A DNA stretch of 64,000 bases from Dichetophora obliterata (lineage: Eukaryota > Arthropoda > Insecta > Diptera > Sciomyzidae): assembly GCA_963920525.1 (NCBI GenBank), contig OY986438.1, positions 215,326,896 through 215,390,895 on the forward strand, read 5' to 3'. A program made the translations under genes and the position numbers. Shown piece by piece: positions 45,600 through 55,738 of this stretch; the first letter of the stretch is position 1; each line of letters starts with the position of its first letter. A model generated the notes under the pieces. That model saw only the letters and a list, made by a program, of their open reading frames with translations, searched no databases and had not been told where the DNA came from.

Positions 45600-48500
45600 T
45601 ACATAATTATATTGAATTGAATTTAAATAAAATACCTTTCTGCAGTTAGTTAGATATCATTAGTTAGATCGTTTAGAGCTGTCGGCTACAAGGATCTCAT
45701 CTGTTGGTCATTATTATAAGAAACCTAAGGCAAATCGATAGGCAACGTCAACTTTTAGTACTCGCAAAAAAAGTCACAATTTAAATAAAAAAACCATTAA
45801 GGTAATCACTTAATCAATTTCAGCCTAAATGGTTAATATTTTAACAGCGGTAATTTCAATTTATTCAAAACTCTAAAAATGTTCGCACCAAACGGTCTCT
45901 TTAATGAACACTCATTCACACACGCCAGCCGATTCTTTATCGTGGTCGTGCAGCTCTGTTACAAATTGAATTTTCCAATGCATTAACTGAAATTGAACAT
46001 CACTAATCCTGCTCAAGTGGGGTCGCTGTTGCTGCTCCTGCTGCAAGGACGAAGTGGTATTAACATATCATAAAAAAAAACACTGAGAACCGAACCGACC
46101 CCTGTAAAATCAGGAGGAGAAGAAGCAGTAGCAGTTTGTATTCGCATGTAATTCAATTTGGACAACAGCTTCGGTTCCGGCAGCTGAACTGAGCTGGACT
46201 GAGCTGAGGCATCACTTATGCAAATATGCTTCAAATGCTTTGGAAAACGTTCCCAAATGCTTGCGATATAAAAGCAACAATTTCCGTGTCGGCCATTTTC
46301 CACTTTATCCACGCTTCCTTTTTCCTCCACATATATATCTGTCTTCCTCTTGCTTTGTTATTCATCGCAATTTGATTTTATTATGTGTCCGGTGTCCTGC
46401 TGCTGCTTCTGCTTGCCAGACAAAAAACATAACAAAAAAATTACAGCAACGAAAACCTTTACATACGAAGCAAGCTTTCAAAAGGTCCTGCAATTCTGTT
46501 TTTTTTTTTAAACAAAATTTTTAAATGAAATGAAAAATCCGTTTAGGAATAAAATGAAAAAAAAAGAAATGCCTTTTGTTATCGCAGAAGGCAACAAAAC
46601 ATTTTTACGAAACCGTTTCTAATACAAATGAATGTGAAAGAAATAAAAAGAAGACAAAAAGTAAAGAACGCAAAATGTGCGCCTTTCAACCTCGTCCTCC
46701 TCCACCAATGTGCGGATCATGTACAAAGGTAAATTCGTTACACTTTGCACATAATGTTACATTTTTGCAAATGGAAATGTCCACGACCACAAACAAGTTG
46801 TTGCAATATCCTTTTGATTCATAGAGAGATGGTCAGGCAGACGGAATGGTGGACAAACGAAAGGATGGTCTATGGGACGTTGCGATGAGCAGACAGTTGG
46901 TTGGTTGGCCATCTCTGACTGTGGAACGTCAGCAGATTATTATTCCATAAATGGCGCAGCAGGAAAAGGAAATAAAGTGGTTTGCAATACATGCGAGCGG
47001 AAAAAGTCAAAATTTGATTATATTTGCATATAGTCAGTGTAGGTATGTGTGTGCAAAGGATGTGTGCAACGTCCTTTTGGTCGGCTATAAATAAGCATAA
47101 ATTTAACTATTGCAATTTTAAATTTATTTCTGTAGCTTATTTATTATAAATAGTCCTTTCATGGCGTATTTTCAGAAGGGTTAAATAAAAATAAAAAGGA
47201 ATAACTGTTGAGGATGTGAGCATCGTCGGTGTCTGTTGATTGCAAGTTAACAGGATATTATTGTTATATTATTGAGCATTGGAAAATTATTAAAAAAAAT
47301 GTAGGGACTTAGATACAACCACGACTCTATCTAAACTAGAACACAAAAAATTGGGCCCTAATTGACAGTTGCAAATTAAAGGATTCTGTGCTTTAAAGAT
47401 TTCATTGAATTTTGCATTTGATTGACTACTCCACGCTATTCAACAAAACCAACCATGTGCTCATCTGTCCTTTAATGAGTCGTCCTTTTGCTCTCACTTT
47501 TGCTCTGCTATTCAAGTTAAACCATCCGCATGCATTCCATCCATTTGCATTCTGCTGTTTATTCCAACTTTATAGTTGGACATTATAATCCATGTTTTGT
47601 TTTTGTTGCTGTTGTCCATTTATTCATGCACTTTAGTCCGCCGCAACAAGAACAACAACGACAACAACAACAACAAGAACATAGACGATTAGAGTTTTAT
47701 GCATCCAAATAAATGTACAAGTATGAGCTATAAAATGTTCGCTTTCAATTTTGGTTTCAGTTTTAGTTTTGTTGCTATTTGCCTTGTACGCTGCCGCAGA
47801 CGCCGCCGACATGTTTAGAGAGTAAATTTGTACAAATAAATTTAATTTAGAATATTTCAATAAATTGAATTTGGCGGTTTTTGTCCACTTTACTTGTGTT
47901 TGCTGGTGAATTTAATGCGTTTGGACAGAGCAACAATAAATATGCTTCATTCCTAATTGTATTGAATCAATATTGTGCATGTGTGCAAGCAAACATAACA
48001 CGTGTGTATGTGTGTGTGTGTGTTTGTGTGTTGGTGTGTACGTAGATGTTTATGTGGTCTGGATTGGACATACTCATATTGTTGCATATTTAAGCATTAT
48101 TAATTTTAAATTTTCCTCTTAAGTGCTTGACTATGTATCGAAAATGAAACAATAAAGGTATTCATAATATTTGTTATATGACGTCAACCCATGTAGAAAA
48201 AGCCCCAACCAGTACTGGCAGACCAATGCTTGGCTTATAAGCCTTCGCCCAAGACTCAGACAGAACAGACAAACCAAGGTTTGGCTAATTAGTTCTCGCC
48301 CTAGACTCGACCAAGATTTTAAAGCCCAGTCTCGGTGTAGTTAATTCTTTATTATGTTATATTTTTCCTTTAATATGTTGTTTATTAATATTGCACAACA
48401 AATATGATACTCCAATGATTGTGTTTAAGGCTTCTTTTTGCACAAATTTGTTTCTTCTTAATTTGTATTGCATTTTGTATTTTATTATTAAACAAATATT

Positions 48501-49258
48501 TTATTGACATATATAAATAAAATTTTTTTATTTTATTAAGAAGCTTAATTGAATGATTAATTTTAGATGGAACTGTATTTGTCCTATCCTCACAAGTCTT
48601 CAGCCATATCTTAGTTTTTTAAATGTAATTTAAAAAAGACTATTATACAGCAATTCTACATTGAACGTACCGAAAAAATAAAAATTACGGAATGACCATC
48701 TCCGACGCATCACTGACGGATATAAAAAACTTAGTTTAGAGAAAAATGCTTGACGTGATTTTTGGCATAGTTAGAGGATGCACAAAATTTAAAAAAATCG
48801 GCAGTTGAATTCCTGTATAAGCCCTATATCGATATCTTGGTTTCTGAGTATGCATAACAGATCTAATCTCCGACTTACGTCGACCAGTGGCCAACACTAA
48901 AAGTTATAAGATTTAAATGTTTACGGCCCATAAAGGACTTGACTTGAGACAGCAAATTCATAAATTTTTTTTTGCCTGCGCTTTATTCATTGATTTGTAT
49001 ACAGCTCAGAAATTCTCAATTTTCTGCTCAAGTGTCAATGGTTCCGGGACCAAGAAAATTATTGAAAGCTTGAGACATCTTCCACAATTGAAGGGCGTTG
49101 AATAGAACAGGTCGGCCATCCTGCTAACTGGGGGGGCTGAGTTTGAAAAAGGCTTGCAAAAGTTTTTTTTTGACTAGGAGAGCTTATATCAGAAATGACT
49201 TGGTTGAAATTAGGAGCCGCCGCGAATTTTCTATCATTAGCTTAATTTAACCGCTTTT
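45600..49258. other. Long unique noncoding block with microsatellites
   Basis: TE-poor. It contains CTG/CAG and CAA tracts (46025-46045, 47640-47680), a (TG)n tract at about 48003-48033, and a degenerate two-copy repeat of about 55 bp at 48205-48310 (GGCTTATAAGCCTTCGCCCAAGACTC / GGCTAATTAGTTCTCGCCCTAGACTC). TGACGTCA (48180) and TATCGATA (48827) match CRE and DRE cores but are isolated. The 46576-46824 (+) and 46240-46524 (+) frames lack domains. No exon can be supported. Confidence 0.4.
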
Positions 49259-49261
49259 TTT

Positions 49262-50267
49262 AATCTTGAAGGCCGGCCATCCCCTCCAATGTATGGGATG
49301 GCTGGCCTGCTTGCAATTGCTACAGAAAAGTTCTGTTGAACTGTCTTGATCTCGAAGGCAGCACCCAGGATCGTGATCAGAGCCTCATTTTACGCAAGTA
49401 ACCTGTCTGTTTCAGTTTCGTGCGATGTGCCCCCAATTTTGTCAACGCCTACATTGAATTTCCTTGGCTTTTGATTTTGGGGACTCCCATGACACCGACT
49501 GGTTCAAGAGGCACCTTACCCGATTGATGTCCACCAGCTATTTACCTGGATAAAGCGAAACTAGAAAGAGACCGGTCTCAATCTTATTTTTAACTGAAAA
49601 ATTAGTAGTAAATTTAGAAACTTTGCTAACTACTCCAGGTACAAGTACGTCCAAGGCTTCTTTTATGTTTATAAATTCTTTCTTGAAATACAAACCGCGG
49701 AGAAACAGGGCCAGCTGCCTCTGATCTTTTGGAGTAAACGAATAAGAATTTATCTTTTTTCCTTCCACACCCCACTGTCACTAGCCAACTTCTTTAATGG
49801 CATATTTGGAGGAACTACCACAGGAATAGTGGATTCAATTTCTAGATTGCCTAGATTCACCTTCGAGGGTGAAGTTTTTGAAGTAATGCATCTTCTTCGC
49901 ACAGGCAATACGAACTCCTCATTGTCCAATCCCTGCTGTAACTGCATGAGCTGACTTGCCGCCTCAACTGTTCCGGGAGAAGCGGCAATTCCTAGGTCCA
50001 TAGCATCGTTTAAAGAATCAGCCAGCGTGTGGCCCTGAAACTCACGGTTGTCTCAATTCAACTTACAGGCAGGGCAGGGAAATTTTGTAGGTTATGTTGA
50101 GGCGCTTGCACCGCGTGACGGGAAGAAGCACCAGTAAAAGCATCGGAAGCAACTCCGCGAGACTTGACAAATCTGCCTGAGGCCAACTCAAACCCACATT
50201 TGTCCGGGGGCATCTTGATTTGACGGTAGGCACCGTCTATCGTGGGTAACGGCTCCAAAATCGACAC
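49262..50267 (-). pseudogene. Jockey-type LINE ORF1 (gag-like, zinc-knuckle) pseudogene
   Basis: The minus strand encodes a gag-like nucleic-acid-binding protein of the jockey/HeT-A/TART type. From 50267 the frame begins MSILEPLPTIDGAYRQIKMP. The middle has SYSFTPKDQRQLALFLRGL (about 49742-49686), matching the jockey-gag '(H/S)(T/S)YT.(K).......LRGL' motif. The C-terminal part (about 49452-49262) has three CCHC knuckles: CRR*QNWGHIARN*, CVK*GSDHDPGC and CSNCKQASHPIHWRGW. Lesions are a stop after NFPALPVS (50058), a frameshift near 49770, a TAG after SLYPGK (49538), three TGA codons and one Trp at knuckle cysteine positions. No ORF2 (endonuclease/RT) follows on the left. Confidence 0.85.
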
Positions 50268-50720
50268 CAGAAACTTGCCGGCAGCTGTACAACGTCGCCC
50301 GGCAAAAAAGTCAGCACTAGAAGTGTGCCAAAGACAGGAGAATGATAAGCCTCCTCAGCAATTGGTGTGAAACACAAAATGGCCGCAGCTCTACAACACG
50401 CTGATGCAGCTAATCCAGCAGCTGGAGCTAATCCAGCAACAGAGGATCCACCAGCAAGGCAAAATTAAAACTTATTGCTCTCAGCTACAAGACGACAATA
50501 GCTTTCGTTAAAATTTTGTTATTTTGTAAATTTGTTTAATTTTAAAGTTAGAATTTTTTTGCTTTTTAGCAGAAAAAAAACGAGGAAAAAATCGACTGCA
50601 CTCGCCAAAGTCAAACTGGAAGTCCGAGCGAAAAAGTAAACAAAAAGGCTTTAAATATCAATTTTAGAACTTTTTTGGAAAAAGCATACTTTTGGCTTTC
50701 TCACACTGCTAGCAGGAAAA
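50268..50720 (-). other. Probable 5' UTR / upstream part of the LINE
   Basis: GC content stays raised up to about 50460 (GCCCGGCAAAAAAG, CAGCTGGAGCTAATCC), then falls. The frame upstream of 50267 is broken. On +, 50379-50468 is a 29-codon Ala/Pro-rich frame made from a short GCTAATCCAGCA direct repeat, and it is probably incidental. I could not define the LINE 5' end. Confidence 0.3.
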
Positions 50721-52726
50721 GCTTTACAGTGGCTGCGGATTTTTGAAAAATTTTGTAAAAATGCTTTTATCCCGTATAATTTATCATAAGTTGTCATTAA
50801 TGGGTTAAATAAATCTCTTTGATTTTGACGTAGAATACCGTCTTACAGCGCGGTTTGAATGGGGGTCATTTTAACAAATTTTTCCAAGCACATTTAAGGA
50901 TTTTAGTTGACATTTTGAGGCATACCTACAGCTTTCAATATTCATCGTACAAAGAAAAAATATATGCCAAAATATCAGTTAGAGTACGAATGAAACGAAT
51001 ACGTAACTTTGGGTTTTGTTACTTCTTTAATAAAGTTACAAAATAGCAAAATCTATAAAGAATAAATTCATATATTCGTATGAGAAAATTTATACACAAG
51101 CTGCTTATGCTGTTGTTGTGGTTGTTGGTTTGGTTCGCAATCTTGTCGTTTGTTGTTGTCGTCAGCTGCTTTCATTTTTGTGGTTTGTTATTGGTTTTGT
51201 TTATTTTCAGAAAGATGTATGTACAGAGCCAGTATGTAGCTACAAAAATATGTATAACTACTACGCAGGACTTTGTATGCGCTACTAAGCATGCGTTGTC
51301 CTTTTAAAACTATTCATTTTTGAAATATAGTAAATTCAAACTATTTATATTATTCATTATATTTTGTTCATATCAAAAATATATTTTATTAACTAAAATT
51401 TTACTTTTGAAATTACCTTTAAAATACTTTTAAAATATACATATATATGCTCTCTATTACAGAAAAAATTAATAATTAATATTTTTCCGAAATGTTTATT
51501 TCCATTTATTAAACATATTTTTGAATTACTTTTTAATTTAGCAAACATAAAAATGAGCAAGAACAACAAATTCATCAGAAAAAATATCAAACGAAAAAAT
51601 AGTATACAAAACGAATTTGTTTTTGAATAGTTTAAATGTAGAAGATGAAATGCTTTAACCCTTTCAATGGCTAGGCTAAACTAAGAACAAAATCATTGTT
51701 TTTGTTGTAATATTCTTATCATTTAGGTCCGCAAAAGGATGAAAAAAAAAACTTTTGATTTTTACCTGCGCTACTTACGTTTTGCAAGCTTGTACAAAGA
51801 AAAAATTGTGAAACAAAAAATTGTTTTGTTCGACACAAAATTTTTTTTTAATCCCTTTTTTTAAATTCAAATTTAAAGGTTTTTTAACCCTTTCGATCTG
51901 TGTTTTTTACGCCCTCTTAATATTATTTTCATTAAATCCATAAAAAGATAAAAACATATATTTTAGAAAAAGGTGTTTTTTCGACCTCGGAAACCATCAT
52001 GCCCTTAATATTGTGAAGATGTTATGAATCCAAGAATCGAAGAGTGCAGCTTTTTTAATATTACTTACTGATCTGTTATTTATATTGTATGCAATATTAA
52101 ACTTTGATAAAAACAAATAATTAAAGTAATTAATGAAAAATTTAGATTTTTATGCATCGAGACTTCTTTTTTGTAAATTTTTTGATTGCAGCTAAAAAAA
52201 AATCTTAATGCCTGTGTTTGCCTAGACTTTTGGTTCTAGATACGGGCCTGGAACCAACACAACATCATTGAAAAAAACTATGCATTTTTTCTGATCTTGT
52301 CTCGAATAGTAACGGGTCAAAATTTTTTGAGTTCAGGTTAAAATTTAAAAAATTCTGCACTCTCAGAAGCAGCATTTTTTGCAGAGAAAATTAAACGCTA
52401 TTAGATAATATCATAAAATAATACGTGTTTATCATGAAACAAAGATACACAGATAGCTTACTCCGTGCGCAAAAAATGAAATCTTCTCCGCACTACGTCA
52501 CTCGAGCTTGTCAGCTGTAACACGTGGTGCATTTACACAAAAGAAAATGTGAAAAAGCAAAAAGTAAACACTAGCAGCAAGCAGCACAATTGCAAGCATT
52601 TAAGAAAAATTGCTTTCGTTTAATTCAATTTCTAATATTTTGCACTTATAGTACGCGTAAATTATAATTTTCAATTATATTTTATGTAATTAAAATTAGT
52701 ACTAAAGTTTTAGATGCTTTTATTTA
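50721..52726. other. Noncoding region
   Basis: No gene. TTAACCC motifs at 51656 and 51894, both reading TTAACCCTTTC, and ATGGGTTAA at 50800 resemble the TTAACCC transposon ends seen elsewhere, but they do not pair into elements. 51080-51307 (+, 75 codons) is hydrophobic from a GTTGTT repeat and has no recognised family. Confidence 0.4.
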
Positions 52727-53189
52727 TGATATAATAGGCATGACGAGTGTGAACACTCATCAAATCATTGGTCAAATCGTTTGACGAAAATCAAAAATTT
52801 TTGATTTTTCTGCTGATTTGACGAGTGTTCACACATTGTGTAGTACGATTTTGTCAGTTCAAAAAAGTTTTCAACGAGAGCACATCGCGGCAAAAGAGGG
52901 AGCGGAAGAAAATAATAGCAAAATAATAAAAAATAATTATAAAGTTGCAAATAGTTTATAATAATTTATAATAATTTATAAAATAATTTCTTCTACAAAT
53001 ACGATTTTAATAACAAGTGGTATTAAAAGTTTTCCGTCATCGCGATGTGCTTACTTCGGTGTTCAAGATAAAATGAAGTTTGACGAAAAATTTGATGAGT
53101 CTGAACACTTTTGTGGTCAAACCATTTGACAAATCAGTTGATGATCAATTTAATGAGCGGTTTGAAATGTGAACAGCCCTATTATATCA
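52727..53189. mobile_element. MITE with TGATATAATAGG ends and internal hairpin
   Basis: The ends TGATATAATAGGC and GCCCTATTATATCA are inverted. Both flanks inside carry GTCAAA...TTTGAC-type segments (GGTCAAATCGTTTGACG at about 52770; GGTCAAACCATTTGAC at about 53114). At 52783-52813 there is a 31-bp palindromic core starting GACGAAAATCAAAAATTTTT that is identical to 62061-62091 in the element at 61961-62781. The interior has AT-rich direct repeats (TTTATAATAA). No coding capacity. Confidence 0.65.
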
Positions 53190-53267
53190 AGTCGAAAGGA
53201 ATGCAGCTATGACGACTTCGCTTATGTGTGCGTGTCAGTCACTCGTCACCATCATGGCGAATAATAA

Positions 53268-53818
53268 GGCAGGGTAAGTAGCTGTGACAAGACCATAATA
53301 AAATTAGAGAAGGTAGATGCATTTCGGAGAGACAGACTGCCCGAATTGTCAAAACGAAGTTGACAGCCCATAGAAAATCTGAAAACGATGAGAATGCGAT
53401 AAGAAAGCAAAAATAGGCAAGAATAGCAAAATGCTTGAGTTTGACAATTCTGGCTATGAGAAAAAGAGAGCAGTATTGTTAATGTTAAAGTGTGTTTTAG
53501 ATTTGCCAGTTTTCTTTATTAATGTTACTTTTGGGATAAACACTTGGAAAAGGAATTTTATGAAGGGTGAATAATATGAAATGAGGATACATTATAATTA
53601 TATAAATATTGTTTATAAGCAGAATAAGTCCGCTTCAAGCTTGCCTAAAACAAAAAACCTGTACTTCCCCGTTTTGAAGTATTGCTTGCAAAGGATTTCA
53701 TCAAAAACGCCAAGACCAAGTATGGATTTTTCATTGGATTTTAATTCGTGATATGGCAGCACTATATTTTATGATTTTGACATTAACAATAGGTCTTGTC
53801 AAAGCTACTTACCCTACC
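53268..53818. mobile_element. MITE with GGTAAGTAGCT ends, containing a truncated family-A MITE
   Basis: GGTAAGTAGCTGTGACAAGA at 53273 and, on the other strand, GGTAAGTAGCTTTGACAAGA ending at 53813 are inverted repeats with one mismatch in 22. Nested at 53305-53474 is a copy of the family-A MITE found at 14019-14211, cut off before its right terminus. Noncoding. Confidence 0.7.
53305..53474 (+). mobile_element. Truncated family-A MITE copy
   Basis: This is colinear with 14019-14190: TAGAGAAGGTAGATGCATTT, GTCAAAACGAAGTTGACAGC and GACAATTCTGGCTATGAGAA are shared exactly. The copy stops after GAGAGCAGT, so the right inverted end is missing. Confidence 0.85.
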
Positions 53819-53854
53819 GCATTTTTCTGCCATGGTCACCATGGTATAATTATT

Positions 53855-54148
53855 TGACAAGGTAGCCGTGACAGTTTTTTGGCGATTGGTAGTTGTCAAA
53901 AACAGCTAAAGAATGTTGTAGTTTGCTGCTGTTGACTAGCTATGTGCTTATTTTTAACTTATCTTTGATTCATTAAATTTATTCGCGAAATGTATTGAAA
54001 TGTTTTTAGTTTGTTTCGGTTGACTAGCTATGTTTAAGTCATCGCTTATTTCTTCACTTTTCTTTTATTAATTGCATAAACAGCTAATTTTGACAACTAC
54101 CCATCGCCGCTCATGAGAAAAAAGCCAGTCTGCGCTACTACCTTGTCA
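53855..54148. mobile_element. MITE with TGACAAGGTAG ends
   Basis: TGACAAGGTAGCCGTGACAG at the left and, on the other strand, TGACAAGGTAGTAGCGCAGA at the right share an 11-bp perfect start. Deeper arms CGAT.GGTAGTTGTCAAAA are also inverted. The flanks ATAATTAT and GTAATTGT agree at 6 of 8 positions, as in a worn 8-bp duplication. The ACAAGGTAG terminus is shared with MITE B (14333-14526), so they may belong to one superfamily. Noncoding. Confidence 0.7.
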
Positions 54149-54807
54149 GTAATTGTGCCATGCTCGTCACTATCATGATATAATAAACAAAATAATATCA
54201 TGGAATAATAAACAAGATAATATCATGATACAATCACTAGGTAGTATAAAACGCGACTGCGCTGCAGAATAGCCATCGTTCGTTGAATCAACATCGATGT
54301 TTATGAACGATATATCGTCGATGATGATACTACCGATGTATCGTTTGCATCCCTACAAATAAGCAACTTTGAATTTCAGCATCCGACATTTTCGAGATAT
54401 AAAAAATTTTCAAATTCCTTCGTTCAACAGTAGTATTATTTCTACAATGGTAAATTTTCAATTTTTGGAAAGACATAACAAACGCTTAGACACCTAAACT
54501 TAATTTTCGGTGGTGGAATTTAGTTGCATACTCAGTATTTCCAAATCAGATCAAAAACTCGAGATATTCGTATTTTTTGTATATGACCATCATTTGATCT
54601 TCATTTAAAAAAATTGTATAGTTTTTTTAATTTTTTATTTTTTTTTTAAACCTTTAACGCGAAAATCGAGTAAGCTTTGTTGAATATATGATTTTTCAAA
54701 AGTTAAACAATTTCGCTTATTTTTCTATTTTGACCAAATTTGAATGTTGAACGTAAAAACTTTAAAAAAATCTTAATTTGTTTACGAAACGGAGTGCTTT
54801 TATTTAA
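54149..54807. other. Noncoding interval
   Basis: 54155-54245 has ATAATATCATG/ATAAACAA direct repeats. 54270-54350 is rich in ATCGAT/CATCGATG words (CATCGATGTTTATG, TATATCGTCGATGATG). 54360-54800 is AT-rich with the 'CTTTGAATTTCAGCATCCGA'-type text of old repeats. No gene. Confidence 0.4.
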
Positions 54808-55738
54808 TAACTAGCTGAAACCCGGCGCGTTGCTGCCACTCTCCCTTGTCAAACGCCCATAAAATGTTATCAGTTAAACAGCATGTCTAAATTGAGGTCA
54901 AATACTGAATTCCGAGACTGTGCGACCTATATCCACAAAGCTATTCGATATAACAATTTTGGGTTGTATAGGAAGTGCCACGCCCTATTGATCACCCCTC
55001 ATAGAATGTAATCAATTAAACTGCATGTGTACATGGAGGTTGAATACCGAATACCAAAACTGTTCGACATATAACTCCAAAACTATTCGATAACACAAAT
55101 TTGGGTTGTATGGGAGGTGCCACTCCCCTTTCCCTACGCCCATAAAATTTTTCCAATGAAACTGCATGTGTAAATTGAGGTCGAATACTGAATTCCGAGG
55201 CTGAGTTACCTATAACTCCAAAGCTATTCGATATCGAAATTTGGGTTAAGTTGGTGGTGTCACACCTCCCCGAAAAACTCTAAAAAAATTTATCAGTAAA
55301 TCTGCATGCGTAAATTTTGGTCAAATACTGAATTCCGACGCTGTGCGACCTTGAACTCCAAAGCTTTTCGATATCACAAATCTTTGTTGTATGGGAGGTG
55401 CCACTCCCCCTTGATCAACGCTCATAAAATGTAATCAATTAAATTACATGTGTACAATGAGGTCCAATACTGAATTCAAAAACTGTGCGACCTATAATCC
55501 CAAAGATTATAGGTCGCTTGATATCTTTAATTTGGGTTAAATAGGAGGTTTCACGCCCCCTTTTCGTACGCCCATAAAATTTAATTAATTAAACTGCATG
55601 TATAAATTGAGGGCGAATACTGAATTCTGACGCTGTCAACCTATAACTTCAAAGCAATTCGATATCACCAATTTGGGTTGAATGAGAGGTGCCCTCCTCC
55701 TTGTCCAACTCCCATAAAATTTTATCACTGAAACGGTA
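54808..55738. repeat. Tandem array, ~145-bp unit, about 6 copies
   Basis: After a start ACTAGCTGAAACCCGGCGCG (a common beginning of insect DNA repeats), a unit of 133-151 bp is repeated. Each copy has GCCCATAAAAT (54855, 55139, 55429, 55571, 55716 and degenerate at 55005 and 55283), CTGCATGTGTAAATTGAGGT, AATACTGAATTC, CCAAAGCTATTCGATATC and TTGGGTTGTATGGGAGGTG. The unit is near nucleosome size. The copies are 75-90% alike by eye. It is noncoding and looks like the internal satellite of a Helitron-like or unclassified repeat that continues to 57600. Confidence 0.85.

Noticed and set aside
48827..48834. DRE (TATCGATA) promoter element
   Set aside because: It is an isolated motif with no transcription unit nearby; the same word also occurs at about 7245 in repeat DNA.
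50379..50468. 29-codon Ala/Pro-rich peptide gene
   Set aside because: It is produced by a short GCTAATCCAGCA direct repeat upstream of a dead LINE, with no supporting evidence.
54808..55738. CRISPR-like or tandem gene array
   Set aside because: The units are 145 bp, diverge throughout and carry no conserved repeat/spacer partition or open frame.
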